A stretch of 64,000 nucleotides of DNA from Stomorhina lunata (taxonomy: Eukaryota; Arthropoda; Insecta; Diptera; Rhiniidae), in the NCBI GenBank assembly GCA_933228675.1, contig OW121740.1:31892632-31956631 (forward strand), given 5' to 3'. Under the pieces are notes generated by a model. That model saw only the letters and a list, made by a program, of their open reading frames with translations. It was not told where the DNA came from and made no database searches. The first letter of the stretch is position 1. The number at the start of each line of letters is the position of its first letter. Positions 1 to 11,742 of this stretch are shown one piece after another. Both the position numbers and the translations under genes were made by a program.

Positions 1-391
1 ACCGATGAAATTTTATAGTGCTTATGTAAAACTTCTAGATACCAAATTTTGTCATCATAACTGTTATAATTTGTCATTTATTGGCAAATAAGCGATTAGC
101 CTAGACGAGGTTATACGGGAGCTATGGTCAAATGCTAACCGATTTTGCCCAATTTCAACACCAAGGTTTTCTTATAGATGAAGAATGGTTTTGCTAAGTT
201 TCTATTAGCTAGCTCCTTTCGTTTAGGCGTTATCGTGATTTCAACAGACAGACAGACGGACATAGCTCAATCTTAGAATTTCATAAGGATTCAGAATATA
301 TATCGTTTTTGATTTTTGAGCCAATATTAAGGAAATTAAAAACGGAATGACAATCTCAATATACCCCCCATTCTTTTTGATGGTGTTTATA
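1..391 (-). mobile_element. HINE-like family B, partial copy cut by window start
   Basis: This is the 5' part of a family B element read on the minus strand. On the plus strand it ends with ATTCTTTTTGATGGTG followed by an altered GTTTATA, which matches the outer end of the complete copies at 9607-11742 and 48247-49667. It carries the family's internal ladder of GGAGCTATGGTCAAAT and CCGATTTTG motifs and the CAGA-type microsatellite (CAGACAGACAGACGGACA) near 245. The subterminal inverted repeat plus a CAGA/CCGT microsatellite is the architecture known for DINE-1/HINE (Helentron-associated) repeats. Membership in family B is clear; the class assignment rests on resemblance to DINE-1. Confidence 0.85.
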
Positions 392-1031
392 AAAAAAAAT
401 TCTGTTTTTAAATTTATTTAACTAAATACAACTTCAAATTTTATTCGAAACACTAAATGAAATGCTAAAGTTTAGTTTTACTTAAAGTAACAATACATTT
501 TCTTAAGTACCTTTAATTCTAATAATTACATTCTCAATATCGATTTTTAGTCAGCTGTCAATAACATCCAAAATATTCTAAATTTAATTATATAGTTTTT
601 GCAATTTCCCCTTAAATACAGGTGCTAACATTTAATATTATGTATATATATCCTATTAAATATTAACAAACATATACACATTTATTGGTATTTAATTCTT
701 TTTTCATAATATGAACAATCAGCCAGTGTCATTAAACGATTTTTCCTGCATAAAAATTTTGACATTAAAGATTACCGCATGTCGTTTTTATTATTATTAC
801 TAATATTAGTACGAGTACTTAGAACGTGACTGGCAAGAACAGAAGAAAATATCTTATAAATAATCCAATAAATTTTTATGACTTATAATTATGAATCTAT
901 TAATTATAAGCGTAGGAGAGTGCAAATGTCAGACTTTAGTTGAAATTTTTTTGGGGCTACATTTTTATAGCAAAATATTGAAAAAGTTAAAAGTTAAAAA
1001 TAGAAAACTTGGAAACTGTTTAATAATTGGG
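392..1031. other. AT-rich unannotated stretch
   Basis: I see no gene, repeat shared with the rest of the window, or RNA gene here. The sequence is AT-rich with many stops in all frames. Confidence 0.6.
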
Positions 1032-1938
1032 TAGGGTAGGAGGGGGACCATTTGCCATAGGGGCGCATTTGCCACCACTAATTTTCTTGAAATCTAACTT
1101 ATCTTTTTTGATGCTGTAATCGATTTAATATTTGTTTATCATTGATATTCTATATCTCAAATGTTGACTGCTGTAGCTTTCATATTTAAAACATCAGGCG
1201 TGATTTACTGTTTTAGCAGATAGTGAAAAAATATTTTGCTACAAGTATTTTTGTAATATTTTCCTTAGTTTTTTGTTATCCTAAGAAATTATTCATTAGT
1301 TTAATAAACAATATAGTATTGAGAACAAATATTTTAAGTTTTTATCAGTAAATCTATTTCTTATGTGAAAAATTGTTCTTTACATCTAAGGACTCTACCT
1401 GGGGCACATTTGCCATACATATATAACAAAGCTACTCGTCGATATTTTTTTGAGCCCGACATTCGTAATAAGGTCCAATCCATCTTCCATCTTAACATTT
1501 TTTTTGTTTAATGTTGATATGTCACAGTACACTGTTAACAGAGGCCCAATAGTTTAAATTTTGATATCTGAATTTTTTACTGTTTTGTTTAATTTATCCA
1601 TGTGAAATGAACTTGAATTAATTTTTTGGTTTGTTTGTTTTGTATATTAAAGCTTTATAGAAAAAAAATTTACTTTATTACAACAATTTTTTTACTTCTT
1701 TTTTACATCCAACTTATTGGCAAATATGCCCCATGGATGGGGCACATTGGCCACTTTTAGTTAATTTGCTATTTTTTAAATTTAATACATAAAGAAAAGC
1801 CGTAGGCAATCTGAACCAACACAGTTTAAAGCTAACATATATAGGTACCTATGAAGAACAAAAAAATTGTGATAACTCTCCCGGTAAGAAACCTAGAGCA
1901 CTTAAAAAAAAGTGGCAAATGCTCCCCCTTCTACCCTA
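1032..1938. mobile_element. Candidate MITE with 25-bp terminal inverted repeats
   Basis: The left end TAGGGTAGGAGGGGGA followed by CCATTTGCC is mirrored at 1914-1938 (TAGGGTAGAAGGGGGA, GCATTTGCC on the reverse strand), giving about 25 bp of inverted repeat with two differences. Inside, the motif GGGGCACATTTGCCA recurs near 1058, 1400 and 1738, and inverted near 1719, so the element is built from repeats of its own terminus. There is no coding capacity, and no clear target-site duplication beyond a possible TA. The best reading is a 907-bp non-autonomous DNA transposon of unknown superfamily. Confidence 0.6.
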
Positions 1939-2730
1939 CTATTTAGTTGCTTTATTTTTTTTTTAGTTTTTTGAGTATTTTTGAAATGATATAAAAAATG
2001 AGACAACTCGGAAATTATTTGGATGCTTTTTTCTGTAGTAAGGAAAAACAATAATTCTATTTTTAAATTAAACAGAGTAAAATTTTATTAAAGTACTTCT
2101 TGGAGCCGCTCTATTTTGTATAGATAAAAGTATGGCTAACCATTTTTACTAAACTTTTCTTAGGTAAAATTTCTTTAATAAAAGTAAACAATAAAATATA
2201 TCAAGTTATCATAACATTCCTAGGGGTAGAAATTTGATTAATATAAGAAAGGAAGTAAATTTTCTGAAAATAGTTTTAAATATAAAAAAATATCTTACAG
2301 CTGAGGAATTCCTTTAAGGTAATGTAAGATTGTTGTTTTTATAAATTTAATAACAAAATTGTTATTTCTATTTTATTTTATTCTTATTTTTATTGTTTTT
2401 TTTTGGAAAATGTGAAGTAAAATACGAAAGAAAATTAGAAGAAATAAGATATTTAATGGAGAAATATAAGCAAACAATTTTTTCTAAGAACAAATTACAG
2501 TTTATGAAGTTAAGACTTTTTAAAGCTTATTATAATATAATCTTTTTATATGCATCACTACATTTGAACTGACGTCTAACACCGATAGAATTATTAGCAG
2601 TCTCACTCAATTTTAATTATACCGACCGACTCAGAGCATATATGACATCCAACAGGTCCCGCAGTTGGATGTAATGTAAGCTTGTTATCATGGTACAGGT
2701 CGCAATTTTTTTGCATATAAACGGCATTTT
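1939..2730. other. AT-rich unannotated stretch
   Basis: No supported gene. A small perfect 8-bp stem (CATCCAAC/GTTGGATG) lies near 2646-2673; nothing else stands out. Confidence 0.5.
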
Positions 2731-2885
2731 TATACACTTTTCCACCATAGGAGGAAATGGTATTATAAGTTTGTGTTGATGTATGTAACGCAAAGAAATA
2801 TTTGTCTTAGACCCATCTTTTATATACTATACTTTTATATACTTTCTGAGTCGATTTAGCGATGTCACTCCGTCCGTCCATCTGA
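2731..2885 (+). mobile_element. HINE-like family A, 5' fragment
   Basis: The fragment starts TATACACTTTTCCACCATAG and continues with the family A landmarks: the TTTGTGTTGATGTATGTAACG stretch, GTCTTAGACCCATC, CTGAGTCGATTTAGCGATGTC and the CCGTCCGTCC microsatellite. It breaks off right after the microsatellite, so the 3' half and the CTTACTTG terminus are missing. Confidence 0.8.
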
Positions 2886-3439
2886 TTGTTTTATGTGCGC
2901 TATTGTTTTATTTTGTAGAGTGATGCCTCTTCAGTTGTTGACTCATACTGAAAAATGATTGATTTGTTGGACCATAGTTTTGAGGTAAAGATGTATTAAT
3001 TTGGGGTTCAACATTCAAACTTCTTTTGGAAATTACAGGTATTTGTTGTTGGGCCCTGTTGGCCTTTTTAACGTTTGATATAGCAGCTATTAGGCTGGTA
3101 CAGATTATGCTAAAGTTCGTGGTTTTTTCGTGATTTTTGCAGAAACATTTTGGGTATACAAGTTAATAATGTCGATTTGAACAACATATGGTTTGTGTCA
3201 ATAATAACAAATATGATATTTTGGAGGGTAAACATATGTCATTATAATTCAGTTTTCGATAGAAGCCAAAGACTAAAAACTATAAAAATGTTGAATTTTG
3301 TAAATAATGGTCTGATAACCTCTTTCATTTAAAGCAAATTAATGCTAAAAATTATCATTTATTAGAAGTACCAACTGTCAACATACACCAAAAAACTTGT
3401 GAATGATGATTTGTTTGATTAAAAAGTGATAATTATCAA
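2886..3439. other. AT-rich unannotated stretch
   Basis: Only a short frame at 3150-3332 is open, with no recognisable content. No repeat shared with the rest of the window was seen. Confidence 0.5.
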
Positions 3440-4545
3440 GGAGTAGGCAGCCCATACCACCAGAAGCCGATGAATTTTTTTTTTTTAATTTTCGTAAATA
3501 CCACGATCATTAACAAAACTCGTGAAAATGAGTATTAAAATCATTCAGAGTTGGTTGGCACCGCTTTGTTAATGAAAAGCCAAAAACAAAATAGGTAAGA
3601 AACAAATCAAAATCCAATTTACAGCAACAAAATACATGGTTCGTGAAAACACAGAAATATAATCTCGAACATTGTTGCCACGACACTATTATTTTTGTAA
3701 ACATTGGGAATATTTTTGTAAATATTGGGAATATTTTTTAAAACAAAAATAAATGATATTAAACAATTTTAGATTTTTATATTTTTTTAAATATTTTCGA
3801 AAATTAAAAAAAAAAAAAATTGTTAGTAAAAATAGTTTTCTTTAAAAAATTGTTCGATAAAAATATTTTTCGATAGACATTTTTGATTCCTTTTTGTCTT
3901 ATTTAATATTCTTATCTTATCAATTTTTTTTTCTATTTAAAGAAAAATTTTTCTACAGAAAATTTTTTTATCAAAAATTTTTCTAAAGAAATTCTTTTTT
4001 TTCAAAAATGTTTCTATAGAAAATTTTTTTATAAACAATTTTTCCATAGAAAATTTTCTTATCAAAAATTTTTCTATAGAAAATTTTCTTATGAACAATT
4101 TTTCTATGGGCAATTTTCTTATCAAAAATTTTTCTATAGAAAATTTTCTTATCAGAAATTTTCTATAGAAAATTTTCTTATCAAAAATTTTTCTATTGAA
4201 AATTTTCTTATCTATAGAAAATTTTTTTATCAAAAATTTTTCTATAGAAAATTTTTTTCAAAAAGAAAAATATTCGCATTTGATCCCAAATCTGTTACAT
4301 TTATTTATTAATGTATCAGACCAATTTATTGATAAAAAGCCAAAAAATATTTGCGGAGAAACCAAATTCCTCGACGCGTTTCGATGGTTGGTTAAGCCAT
4401 TGGTTAAGGATTATCCCCAATTTAGACAGATCGAAAACCTTGCATTATTACTAAATTTACAAACAAAACTTTTAAGAATTATGTTCGTAAACCATAAGTA
4501 AAAGCGTAGATTATCGACTGAAAAAAACAAACATCTTTCAGTTTT
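3440..4545 (+). mobile_element. Composite repeat copy I: C block, palindromic minisatellite, exon-like ORF
   Basis: Three parts occur in fixed order. The first is a roughly 350-bp block (C) beginning near GGCAGCCCATACCACCAGAA and ending around AATATTGGGAATATTTTT. The second is a degenerate array of TTTCTATAGAAAATTTT units (about 3935-4262). The third is an exon-like ORF (4262-4501). The same three parts occur in the opposite orientation at 27950-30632, and pairs of them occur at 21620-22225, 37405-39535 and 44930-46820. The shared order across loci says these parts move as one element. Its class is unknown; no termini or target-site duplication could be fixed. The C block carries a minus-strand ORF (3510-3704) shared by the other copies, but I see no sign that it is coding. 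Confidence 0.65.
4262..4501 (+). pseudogene. Exon-like ORF fragment, unknown parent gene
   Basis: This is an open frame of about 78 residues with natural-looking protein composition (ISNLLHLFIN-type helix, then AFRWLVKP, then QFRQIENLALLLNLQ, then KLLRIMF). It follows the minisatellite directly. A second copy lies on the minus strand at 28290-28570, and a 20-odd-bp trace (CGACGCGTTTCGATGGTTGG) lies at 37413. Between the two long copies nearly all base differences change the amino acid (about nine replacement against one silent by eye), with one in-frame 3-base insertion. There is therefore no sign of protein-level selection since they split. It was probably captured from a host gene that I do not recognise; a transposon-encoded origin is possible. 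Confidence 0.5.
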
Positions 4546-4626
4546 CATCTACCTTCACTTTCCACATTCTTGCTGCAGCCGTCGGCTACTATAAAATAAA
4601 CTTGTTTATTTTAACAGATCTGTATG

Positions 4627-5195
4627 CGACTCCCGGGTCAGGGTTATATGGGAGCTCTAACTAAACTTCTTAGCAACTTCTAAACATATCGAAAATACTT
4701 TTGTAAAATTGTGTCTCTTGCTCTTGTAGTTAAGGAGCTATCGCGCTTTTATCTGAAGGGCAGACGGACATAAACTCCCGTTTTTTTTTTTGTATTTAAT
4801 TGTTTCCGTAAGTTTTTTATATAGGAAATTTTACACACAATTTTGCTGGCATTGCCATGAGACTTCCTTATTCTACATTTAGTAGTTATATCTTATATAG
4901 TTTTAGATTTATTGGCATTTAAGTGTATTTTAGGTGAAATTTAGGGTGTTTTCATAAGTGTTTTGCATGGGAGCTATGGCTAAATGTGAACCGATTTTAA
5001 TGAAATTTTATATGCTGCCTAGGGCGTGTGTAAAACTTCTATAAAACTTTATCATCATTGGTATTATAGTTTGTTAGTTATTAGCAAATAAGCGATTAGC
5101 CTAAACGAAAGGAGCTAGCTCACTGAAATTTAATAAAAACATTCTTCATTTCTAAGAAAAATCGGTTAACATTTGACTATAGCTCTCGTAAAAAA
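4627..5195 (-). mobile_element. HINE-like family B fragment with internal inversion
   Basis: From 4627 to about 5100 the sequence follows the minus-oriented family B consensus (GGGTTATATGGGAGCTC, GACGGACATAAA, TTTTGCATGGGAGCTATGG, AAATAAGCGATTAGCC). At 5100 it switches to the opposite orientation (TAAACGAAAGGAGCTAGCTC, AAAATCGGTTAACATTTGAC). Both orientations share the short word GCCTA.ACGA at the junction. Both element termini are missing. Confidence 0.75.
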
Positions 5196-5284
5196 TCGAA
5201 AATGCTATATCTACTTAAGTAATAGGCATAGAAACAAAATTTAAATTATGTTTTGAATAGCTGTTAAAATAAGCGGACAGGTGT

Positions 5285-5760
5285 TTGGTACTTTTTTTAA
5301 TCTCAATGAATTCAATCGAAATGAATTCAATCGTAAACTATGCATTTGTATCTTTAGCGAAGTTGTATATGATCCTTAGCGAAGTTGAATATGATCTTAA
5401 GCGAAGTTGTTTCAAATGAGCCGGTGAAGGTTTTTTAATTGGTATGAACAATTTCCAACAGGTGGCGCCACTGAAAATTACTCAAATTGATTTCAATTGT
5501 AAACTGTGCATTTGATCATGCTATGATCTTTAGCAAAGTTGTAGCATGAGACGACGAAGGTTTTTTAGTTGCTATGAACAATTTTGGATAGGTGGCGCCT
5601 CTGAAAAATAGTCAAAATGAATTAAATCGTAAACTGTGCATTTTATCGGGCTATGAGTCGATGGAGGTTTCTAAGTCGGTATGACCAGTTTCCAAAATAA
5701 TTCATATTAAACTATGCATTTGATCATGTGTTGATTGGACAAAATAAATTAAATAATTCA
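5285..5760 (+). repeat. Tandem repeat, about 130-bp unit (locus 1)
   Basis: Successive units share AAACTGTGCATTTGATCATG, then TTTAGC(A/G)AAGTTGT, ATGAGNCGACGAAGGTTTTT and GGTGGCGCCACTGAAAA. Matching points fall at 5501 and 5631 (130 bp); the unit before is lengthened by a short internal repeat of TTAGCGAAGTTG, and the last is shortened. The same repeat forms a second array at 27445-27880. GGTGGCGCCA is a GC-rich near-palindrome in otherwise AT-rich DNA. Confidence 0.75.
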
Positions 5761-6955
5761 AAATTATTTGGATATTTGTGTACCGTATTTTCTCTAAATT
5801 TATTTCAATTGGTTAGTACTTTATAAAATAAAGTATATAAAAACTCTAAAATTCGCCTCGAAATACTTATATAAAGCTCCAAGCAAGGCTCGGTCGCGCA
5901 GGTACTGTAATATTTATATATATACTCGTATGTCCCCTCATTTTCAACACATAAAACTATTTTAAGGACAAACTTATTTGATATGATTCCATTTTACTTC
6001 TATTCAACTTTAGCTGCGCGTGGTCTTCAAGTATTCCTTATTTCTAAGTATTTCCCTTACGTCTAATTTGTGGTATTGTTCGTTTTTTATTATTTTATTT
6101 TTTTTTACAAAGTTCCGGCATTAGAATTACCTTAAATTGCCCTTAGCTATAACAATAAATGTTGTTGTACTGTTAAGTATTTGCTTTTTGCAGAAACATA
6201 ATTTTATACGTGTTATTAAAAATAAAAAACATTTTTCACAATTGTCGGTATTTATTAAAGCAGTTTTATTGTTTTAATTTTCTTTTTAAATTGTTATAAT
6301 AAAATTTAATTTTATTATTATTATTTTCTTTTTTTTTTGCTTAAGAACATTTTAAATACCTACAAAAAGTTTATTTGTTTCGGCTGCCATTAACGCCCAA
6401 AGGTGCAAATCAAAAATATAAATATTTTCAAACTGTTTTAATTTTGGTTTAAGACTCAAGAAGCCATTTAACAAAGCGAACAAGAAAATCATTTGGTGGT
6501 TCAATTGAAAATGGAAGTAAATATTTATACGGACTTCTTTCTCTCTCTTTGAAAAGAAACCTAAACGATTCAATAAACCAAAACTTTTAAAGTTAATATA
6601 CAATATTTCATTGTATTAAATTCTGGATACTCTTACTTTAAGACATTTTTATTTGCACTTTCATTTACTACTGCCAAAAATAAACGTTTAAGTTACTTTT
6701 TATGTTCTTTTTCTTTCCGACAAAAGTAGCAATCTCAGATGTTATTTTTAGCAAAAAAGAAATTTGCTTAACATTTGCGTGAAATAAAAGTTTTTGGAAA
6801 GGTAATGGAATCTTTGCCTTTTTGTGGCAGTTATTTGATTTTGTTTTTATTAGTTTTCATCTGGTGTTTCATTATAGGAACCAAACAAATAAGTTAAATA
6901 TTTAGTGGTTCTCTGATTTTCCTGCATACACAAATATTCATACATATTTATATAA
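5761..6955. other. AT-rich unannotated stretch
   Basis: No gene or shared repeat seen. A minus-strand frame at 6352-6603 is open but has no recognisable features and I do not call it. Confidence 0.5.
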
Positions 6956-7741
6956 AAACAAGTAAGAAACCGCTATAGTCGGTCAAGCCCGACCATGCGA
7001 TACCCTTCACCACTAAGGTCAAAGTTGTTAATTTTCCTATATAAAGACAAAAAATATTTGCAAAATTTTGTCATCATACAAACATTTTCTTAAAACTTAT
7101 ATATCTAAGCTGTTTCCGTCATTTGGACTTATATGAAACTAGGGTCAAATGTGGACCGATTATCTCGAAATTTGACTTGATTACAGTTGTTACAAAAATT
7201 ATGTATGCAAACAATAAACTCAAAATTTTTAATATCTTTAGATTTACGAGCGTTTTAGTAATTTTTTTGTCTCATTTAGTGCGTTTTTAAAGAAGAGTTT
7301 GTATGGGAGCTATGTTCAAATGTAGACCGATGTCAACGAAATTTGGTACAGTGATTCTAATTTACATAAGCAGTATTTGTTTTAAATTTCATGAAAAAAT
7401 ATTGATATTTCTGGCCAATATATCAATTCCGGGAAGTGGGACATATGGGAGGTACCATAAATAATATACCGATTTTGACGAATTTCAATAGCCATGGTCC
7501 CATTATCAAAAAATGCCAAATTTCATCAAATTATCTTTAGAATTGCGACCTGTAGTTTGATTACAAAGTTAACATGGGGGCCATCCAGCCAGACGGAAGG
7601 ACATCGCTAAATCGACTCAGAAAGTGATTCTAAACCTATTGGTATACTAAAAGGTGGGTCTAAGACATAACATTTCTATGCATTACATACATCAGCACAA
7701 ACTTATAATACCCTTTCCACCTATGATGGTGAAGGGTATAA
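6956..7741 (-). mobile_element. HINE-like family A, near-complete copy
   Basis: On the plus strand it opens with AACAAGTAAGAAACCGCTAT and the hairpin GTCGGTCAAGCCCGACC, followed by the inner repeat ATACCCTTCACCACTA. It closes with the opposite repeat TGATGGTGAAGGGTATAAA. Read on the minus strand this gives the DINE-1-like order: subterminal repeat, CTGAGTCGATTTAGCGATGTC region with microsatellite, body with GGGAGCTATGGTCAAATG motifs, inverted subterminal repeat, hairpin, CTTACTTGTTT. It has no coding capacity; mobility would depend on an autonomous Helentron elsewhere. Confidence 0.88.
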
Positions 7742-7923
7742 AAATTGATCAATTATTCCACCGAAATAGAATTTTCAAGAAAAAGTTTTTGTTTTTAGAT
7801 ACTTTGTTAAATTTCACCTATAGGCAGGCATTTATTTTAAAACTTTAACAGAATTCATTTCAACTAAAATAAGTTACTATTCCAACAAAAACCAATAAAC
7901 AAAAAAAACGAAATACTGTTTAA

Positions 7924-8060
7924 TTATACCCTACATCACCACAGGTTGTACTAAAAGTTAATGCCCATGTAAGCAACGCATAGAAACATTGAACTAACCC
8001 ATCTTAAGGGTTATCGATCGACTCAGAGTAACTTCCTGAGTCAACTTAACGATTGAAATT
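7924..8060 (+). mobile_element. Diverged HINE-like 5' fragment
   Basis: TATACCCTACATCACCACAGG is followed by AAGCAACGCATAGAAACATT, ACCCATCTT and CTGAGTCAACTTAACGATT. Each resembles the family A landmarks in order, but with many substitutions. It is probably an old family A or sister-family fragment. Confidence 0.5.
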
Positions 8061-8106
8061 GATAGAAATAGGTCAATAATTTCGGCTACCTTCTAGGTCT
8101 TCATGA

Positions 8107-9140
8107 AAACATTTCGTTCAAAACAATTTTTCTATAGAAAAATTTTCGTTCAACAAAATTTTTTAATACAAAAATTTTCGTTCAACAAAATTTTTCTATA
8201 GAAAAATTTTCGTTCAAAAAAATTTTTCTATAGAAAAATTTTCGTTCAACAAAATTTTTCTATAGAAAAATTTTCGTTCAACAAAATTTTTCTATAGAAA
8301 AATTTTCGTTCAACAAAATTTTTCTATAGAAAAATTTTCGTTCAACAAAATTTTTCTATAGAAAAACTTTCGTTCAAAAAAATTTTTCTATAGAACAATT
8401 TTCGTTCAAAAAAATTTTTCTATAGAAAAATTTTCATACAAAAAAATTTTTCTATAGAAAAATTTTCATACAAAAAAATTTTTCTATAGAAAAATTTTCG
8501 TACAAAAAAATTTTTCTATAGAAAAGTTTTCGTACAAAAAAATTTTTCTATAGAAAAATTTTCGTGCAAAAAAATTTTTCGTACAAAAAAATTTTTCTAT
8601 AGAAAATTTTTCGTACAAGAAAATTTTTCTATAGAAAAATTTTTCTATAGAAAAATGTTCGTACAAAAAAATTTTTCTATAGAAAAATGTTCGTACAAAA
8701 AAATTTTTCTATAGAAAAATATTCGTTCAACAAAATTTTTCTATAGAAAAATGTTCGTTCAACAAAATTTTTCTATAGAAAAAAATATAGAAAAACAAAA
8801 TTTTTCTATAGAAAAATTTTCGTTCAACAAAATTTTTCTATAGAAAAATTTTCGTTCAACAAAATTTTTCTATAGAAAAATTTTCGTTCAAAAAAATTTT
8901 TCTATAGAAAAATTCTCGTTCCCACAACATTTTTCTATTGAAAAATTTTCGTTCAACAACATTTTTCTATTGAAAAATTTTCGTTCAACAACATTTTTCT
9001 ATAGAAAAATTTTCGTTCAACAAAATTTTTCTATAGAAAAATTTTCGTTCAACAAAATTTTTCTATAGAAAAATTTTCGTTCAACAAAATTTTTCTATAG
9101 AAAAATTTTCGCTCAACAAAATTTTTCTATAGAAAAATTG
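8107..9140 (+). repeat. Minisatellite, 32-bp unit with TTTTTCTATAGAAAAA core
   Basis: About 32 units carry the perfect palindrome AATTTTTCTATAGAAAAATT joined by a linker, mainly CGTTCAACA. In a central block (about 8420-8720) the linker changes to CGTACAAAA or CATACAAAA, and a few units carry CGTTCAAAA. Period 32 was measured between cores at 8228 and 8260. The core matches the arrays at 3935-4262, 27950-30260, 37825-39535 and 45920-46820, but the linker is private to this locus. The short minus-strand ORF here is a product of the repeat. Confidence 0.93.
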
Positions 9141-9606
9141 CCTTTTTATTGCCTTTACTATAGCGCAACAGGGATTCAATTTTTGTTAGAATATATCAAA
9201 TGTTACACACAATAAATTTTGACAAAAGCAAATCCTATATTTATGACCCTTTTTCCAGACTATTGCCATATTTTATGTGGCAGATGTCTGTAAATTTTTC
9301 GATTTGCAAAAATAAAATTCATACGTATCATTTGACCAAAATCTGGGGGATAAAGCTATAATAGAGAAAGTGAGAGTGAATAAGAAAAAAAAAAATGCAG
9401 ATACTATTAAGGCAAATATTAAGTTTAAATTTAAATCTGAACATAAATTTTAAAGGTTAAATATATAAATAATACTTTTTTCTAAAAATAAGTAAGGTAT
9501 CTTTTAAACCTTCGATATATTAGAAAAACTGCTTATACATATTAAAGAGCACATATAGAAGATAAATATAAGATCCAAAGTCGACACTGGATATTTTCAG
9601 ATTAAA
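9141..9606. other. AT-rich unannotated stretch
   Basis: Unique-looking AT-rich DNA between the minisatellite and the family B copy. Nothing else seen. Confidence 0.5.
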
Positions 9607-11742
9607 AACAAGTAAGAGTGTTATATTCGGCTGTGCCGAATCTTATATACCCACCATCAAGTTGTGTTAAGTTCAGAAACAGGGTGCAGCTAATTCAAAA
9701 TCTGGACCAAAACTGAAAAAATCGCTAAGCTAATTGGTATTGTTTTTAAAATCTTTGGAGCTTTATTGTTCAACATTTAAAATATTTTAGTGGTTTCCCC
9801 AGTATTTACTTTGATCAAAATTCGGCCTCATAACCGGGTATAGTTTTACATTAATAAGTTGTTAAATACTTTTCGTTGTGCTTAATATGCAGTTAGGCTA
9901 AACACGTTAATAGTAATACGCAGGTCCACATATTTCGTTAAGAGTTCCTAATGCATTCATCATAAGTAAAGTCTGGGCTGAACATTGATTGATGCCTATC
10001 AAATTTCATATGTGCAATCTTAATATCATGAATGTACCTCCAAATATTTTTGATTGTAGATATAAAAAAGGGGAGGTTATATATATAAGAATTATAGCCA
10101 AATGTTGACCGATTGTAACAAAATTTTACACACTGGTTGATATATATATATAGAGCTTATTCTTGCAAAATTTAGTGACCATAGCTATCATAGTTTCTAA
10201 TTTAATAGCTTTTAACTGGCCTTTGCTAAAATTTTTGGTTTCCGTGAGTGTTTTTTATATGAAAGCTAAAGTCAAATATGGACTGATTCCTATAAAATTT
10301 GATAAACTGATCAAAAATTGCATAAAATTTTCCTATTTTAAATTTATTCGTCATAGCTATTAGAATTGTATTCAATTTATCAGCATTAATGTGTTTCCCG
10401 GGGCGGGGTTATATGGGAGCTCTAACTTAATTTGAACCGATTTTGTCCATTTTCAACACACATCTTTTTCAAGATGTGTGTTGAAAATGTGACCATAGCT
10501 ATCATAGTTTCTAATTTAATAGCTTTTAACTGGCCTTTGCTAAAATTTTTGGTTTCCGTGAGTGTTTTTTATATGAAAGCTAAAGTCAAATATGGACTGA
10601 TTCCTATAAAATTTGATAAACTGATCAAAAATTGCATAAAATTTTCCTATTTTAAATTTATTCGTCATAGCTATTAGAATTGTATTCAATTTATCAGCAT
10701 TAATGTGTTTCCCGGGGCGGGGTTATATGGGAGCTCTAACTTAATTTGAACCGATTTTGTCCATTTTCAACACACATCTTTTTCAAGACATTCAAAAAAC
10801 TTTTGTAAAGTTTTGTCCCTCTAGCTCTTCTTGTTAAGGCGCTATCGTGCTTTTATCTGACGGACAGACGGACACAAACAACCTTTTCTTTATGTATTTT
10901 TGTGTTTCCATAAGTTTTTTATATGGGAGCTATGGTCAAATAGTGACCGATTGTGACAAAATTTTGCACACTGGCTGGCATTGACATAAGACTTTCATGT
11001 GCCTAATATAGTCTTAGTAGCTTTTGTAGTTAAGGAGCTATCACTATTTTGTCTGACGGACAGACGGACATAAATCCCCTTTTCTTTTAAAATTTTTGTG
11101 TTTTCGTAAGTTTTTTATATGGGAACTAGGTCAAATTTTGCACACTGGCTGGCATTGATATAAGACTTTCTTGTGCCGAATTTGGTGGTTATATTTGTTA
11201 TACTTTTAGATTTATTAGCATCTAAGTGTATTTTAGGTGAAATTTAGGCTGTTTTCGTAAGTTTTTTGTATGGGAGCTATGGCTAAATGTGAACTGATTT
11301 TGATGAAATTTTACACGCTGTCTGGGGCTAATGTAAAACTTCTATATACCAAATTTTATCATCATAGCTGCTATAGTTTGTCATTTATTAACAAATAAGC
11401 GATTAGCCTAGATGAGGTTATACGGGAGCTATGGTCAAATGTAAACCGATTTTGCCCAATTTCCATACCAAAATTTTCTCAGAGATAAAGAATATTTTTT
11501 ACTAAGTTTCAGTGAGCTAGCTCCTTTCGTTTAGGCGTTATCGTGATTTCAACAGACAGACAGACAGACAGACGGACAGACAGACAGACAGACGGACAGA
11601 CAGACGGACATGGCTCAATCGTCTTAGAATTTCATAAGGATTCAGAATATATATCGTTTTTGGTTTTTGAGCCAATATTAGGGAAATTACAAACGGAATG
11701 ACAATCTCAATATACCCCCCATTCTTTTTGATGGTGGGTATA
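9607..11742 (-). mobile_element. HINE-like family B, complete copy with internal duplication
   Basis: The plus strand opens with AACAAGTAAGAGTGTTATA, the hairpin TTCGGCTGTGCCGAA and TATACCCACCATCAAG. It closes with ATTCTTTTTGATGGTGGGTA, so the subterminal inverted repeats are intact. The 5' side (right here) carries an expanded CAGA microsatellite at about 11553-11611. The body has the repeated GGGAGCTATGGTCAAAT/ACCGATT ladder. Unlike other copies it has a 314-bp tandem duplication (10175-10802), listed separately. Complete copies elsewhere (48247-49667) are about 1.4 kb; part of the extra length comes from that duplication. Confidence 0.9.
10175..10802 (+). repeat. 314-bp tandem duplication with a hairpin at the junction
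   Basis: The stretch beginning GTGACCATAGCTATCATAG at 10175 repeats at 10489 with a constant offset of 314 and is essentially identical up to 10788. The junction is not a simple head-to-tail join. A 19-bp perfect inverted repeat (arms 10448-10466 and 10471-10489, loop TTTC) sits there, and the right arm is an inverted copy of the 15 bases just before the loop side. The two ORFs here (10163-10363, 10432-10677) differ only at their starts because of this duplication. Confidence 0.95.

Noticed and set aside
8107..9140. CRISPR-like regular array
   Set aside because: There are no unique spacers; the whole unit repeats, and the context is eukaryotic.
10163..10677. Two nearly identical small proteins as tandem gene duplicates
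   Set aside because: They are the same stretch of a non-coding HINE-like element duplicated by the 314-bp event; the frame recurs by chance in other copies (for example 18925-19113 and 58182-58421, opposite strand).
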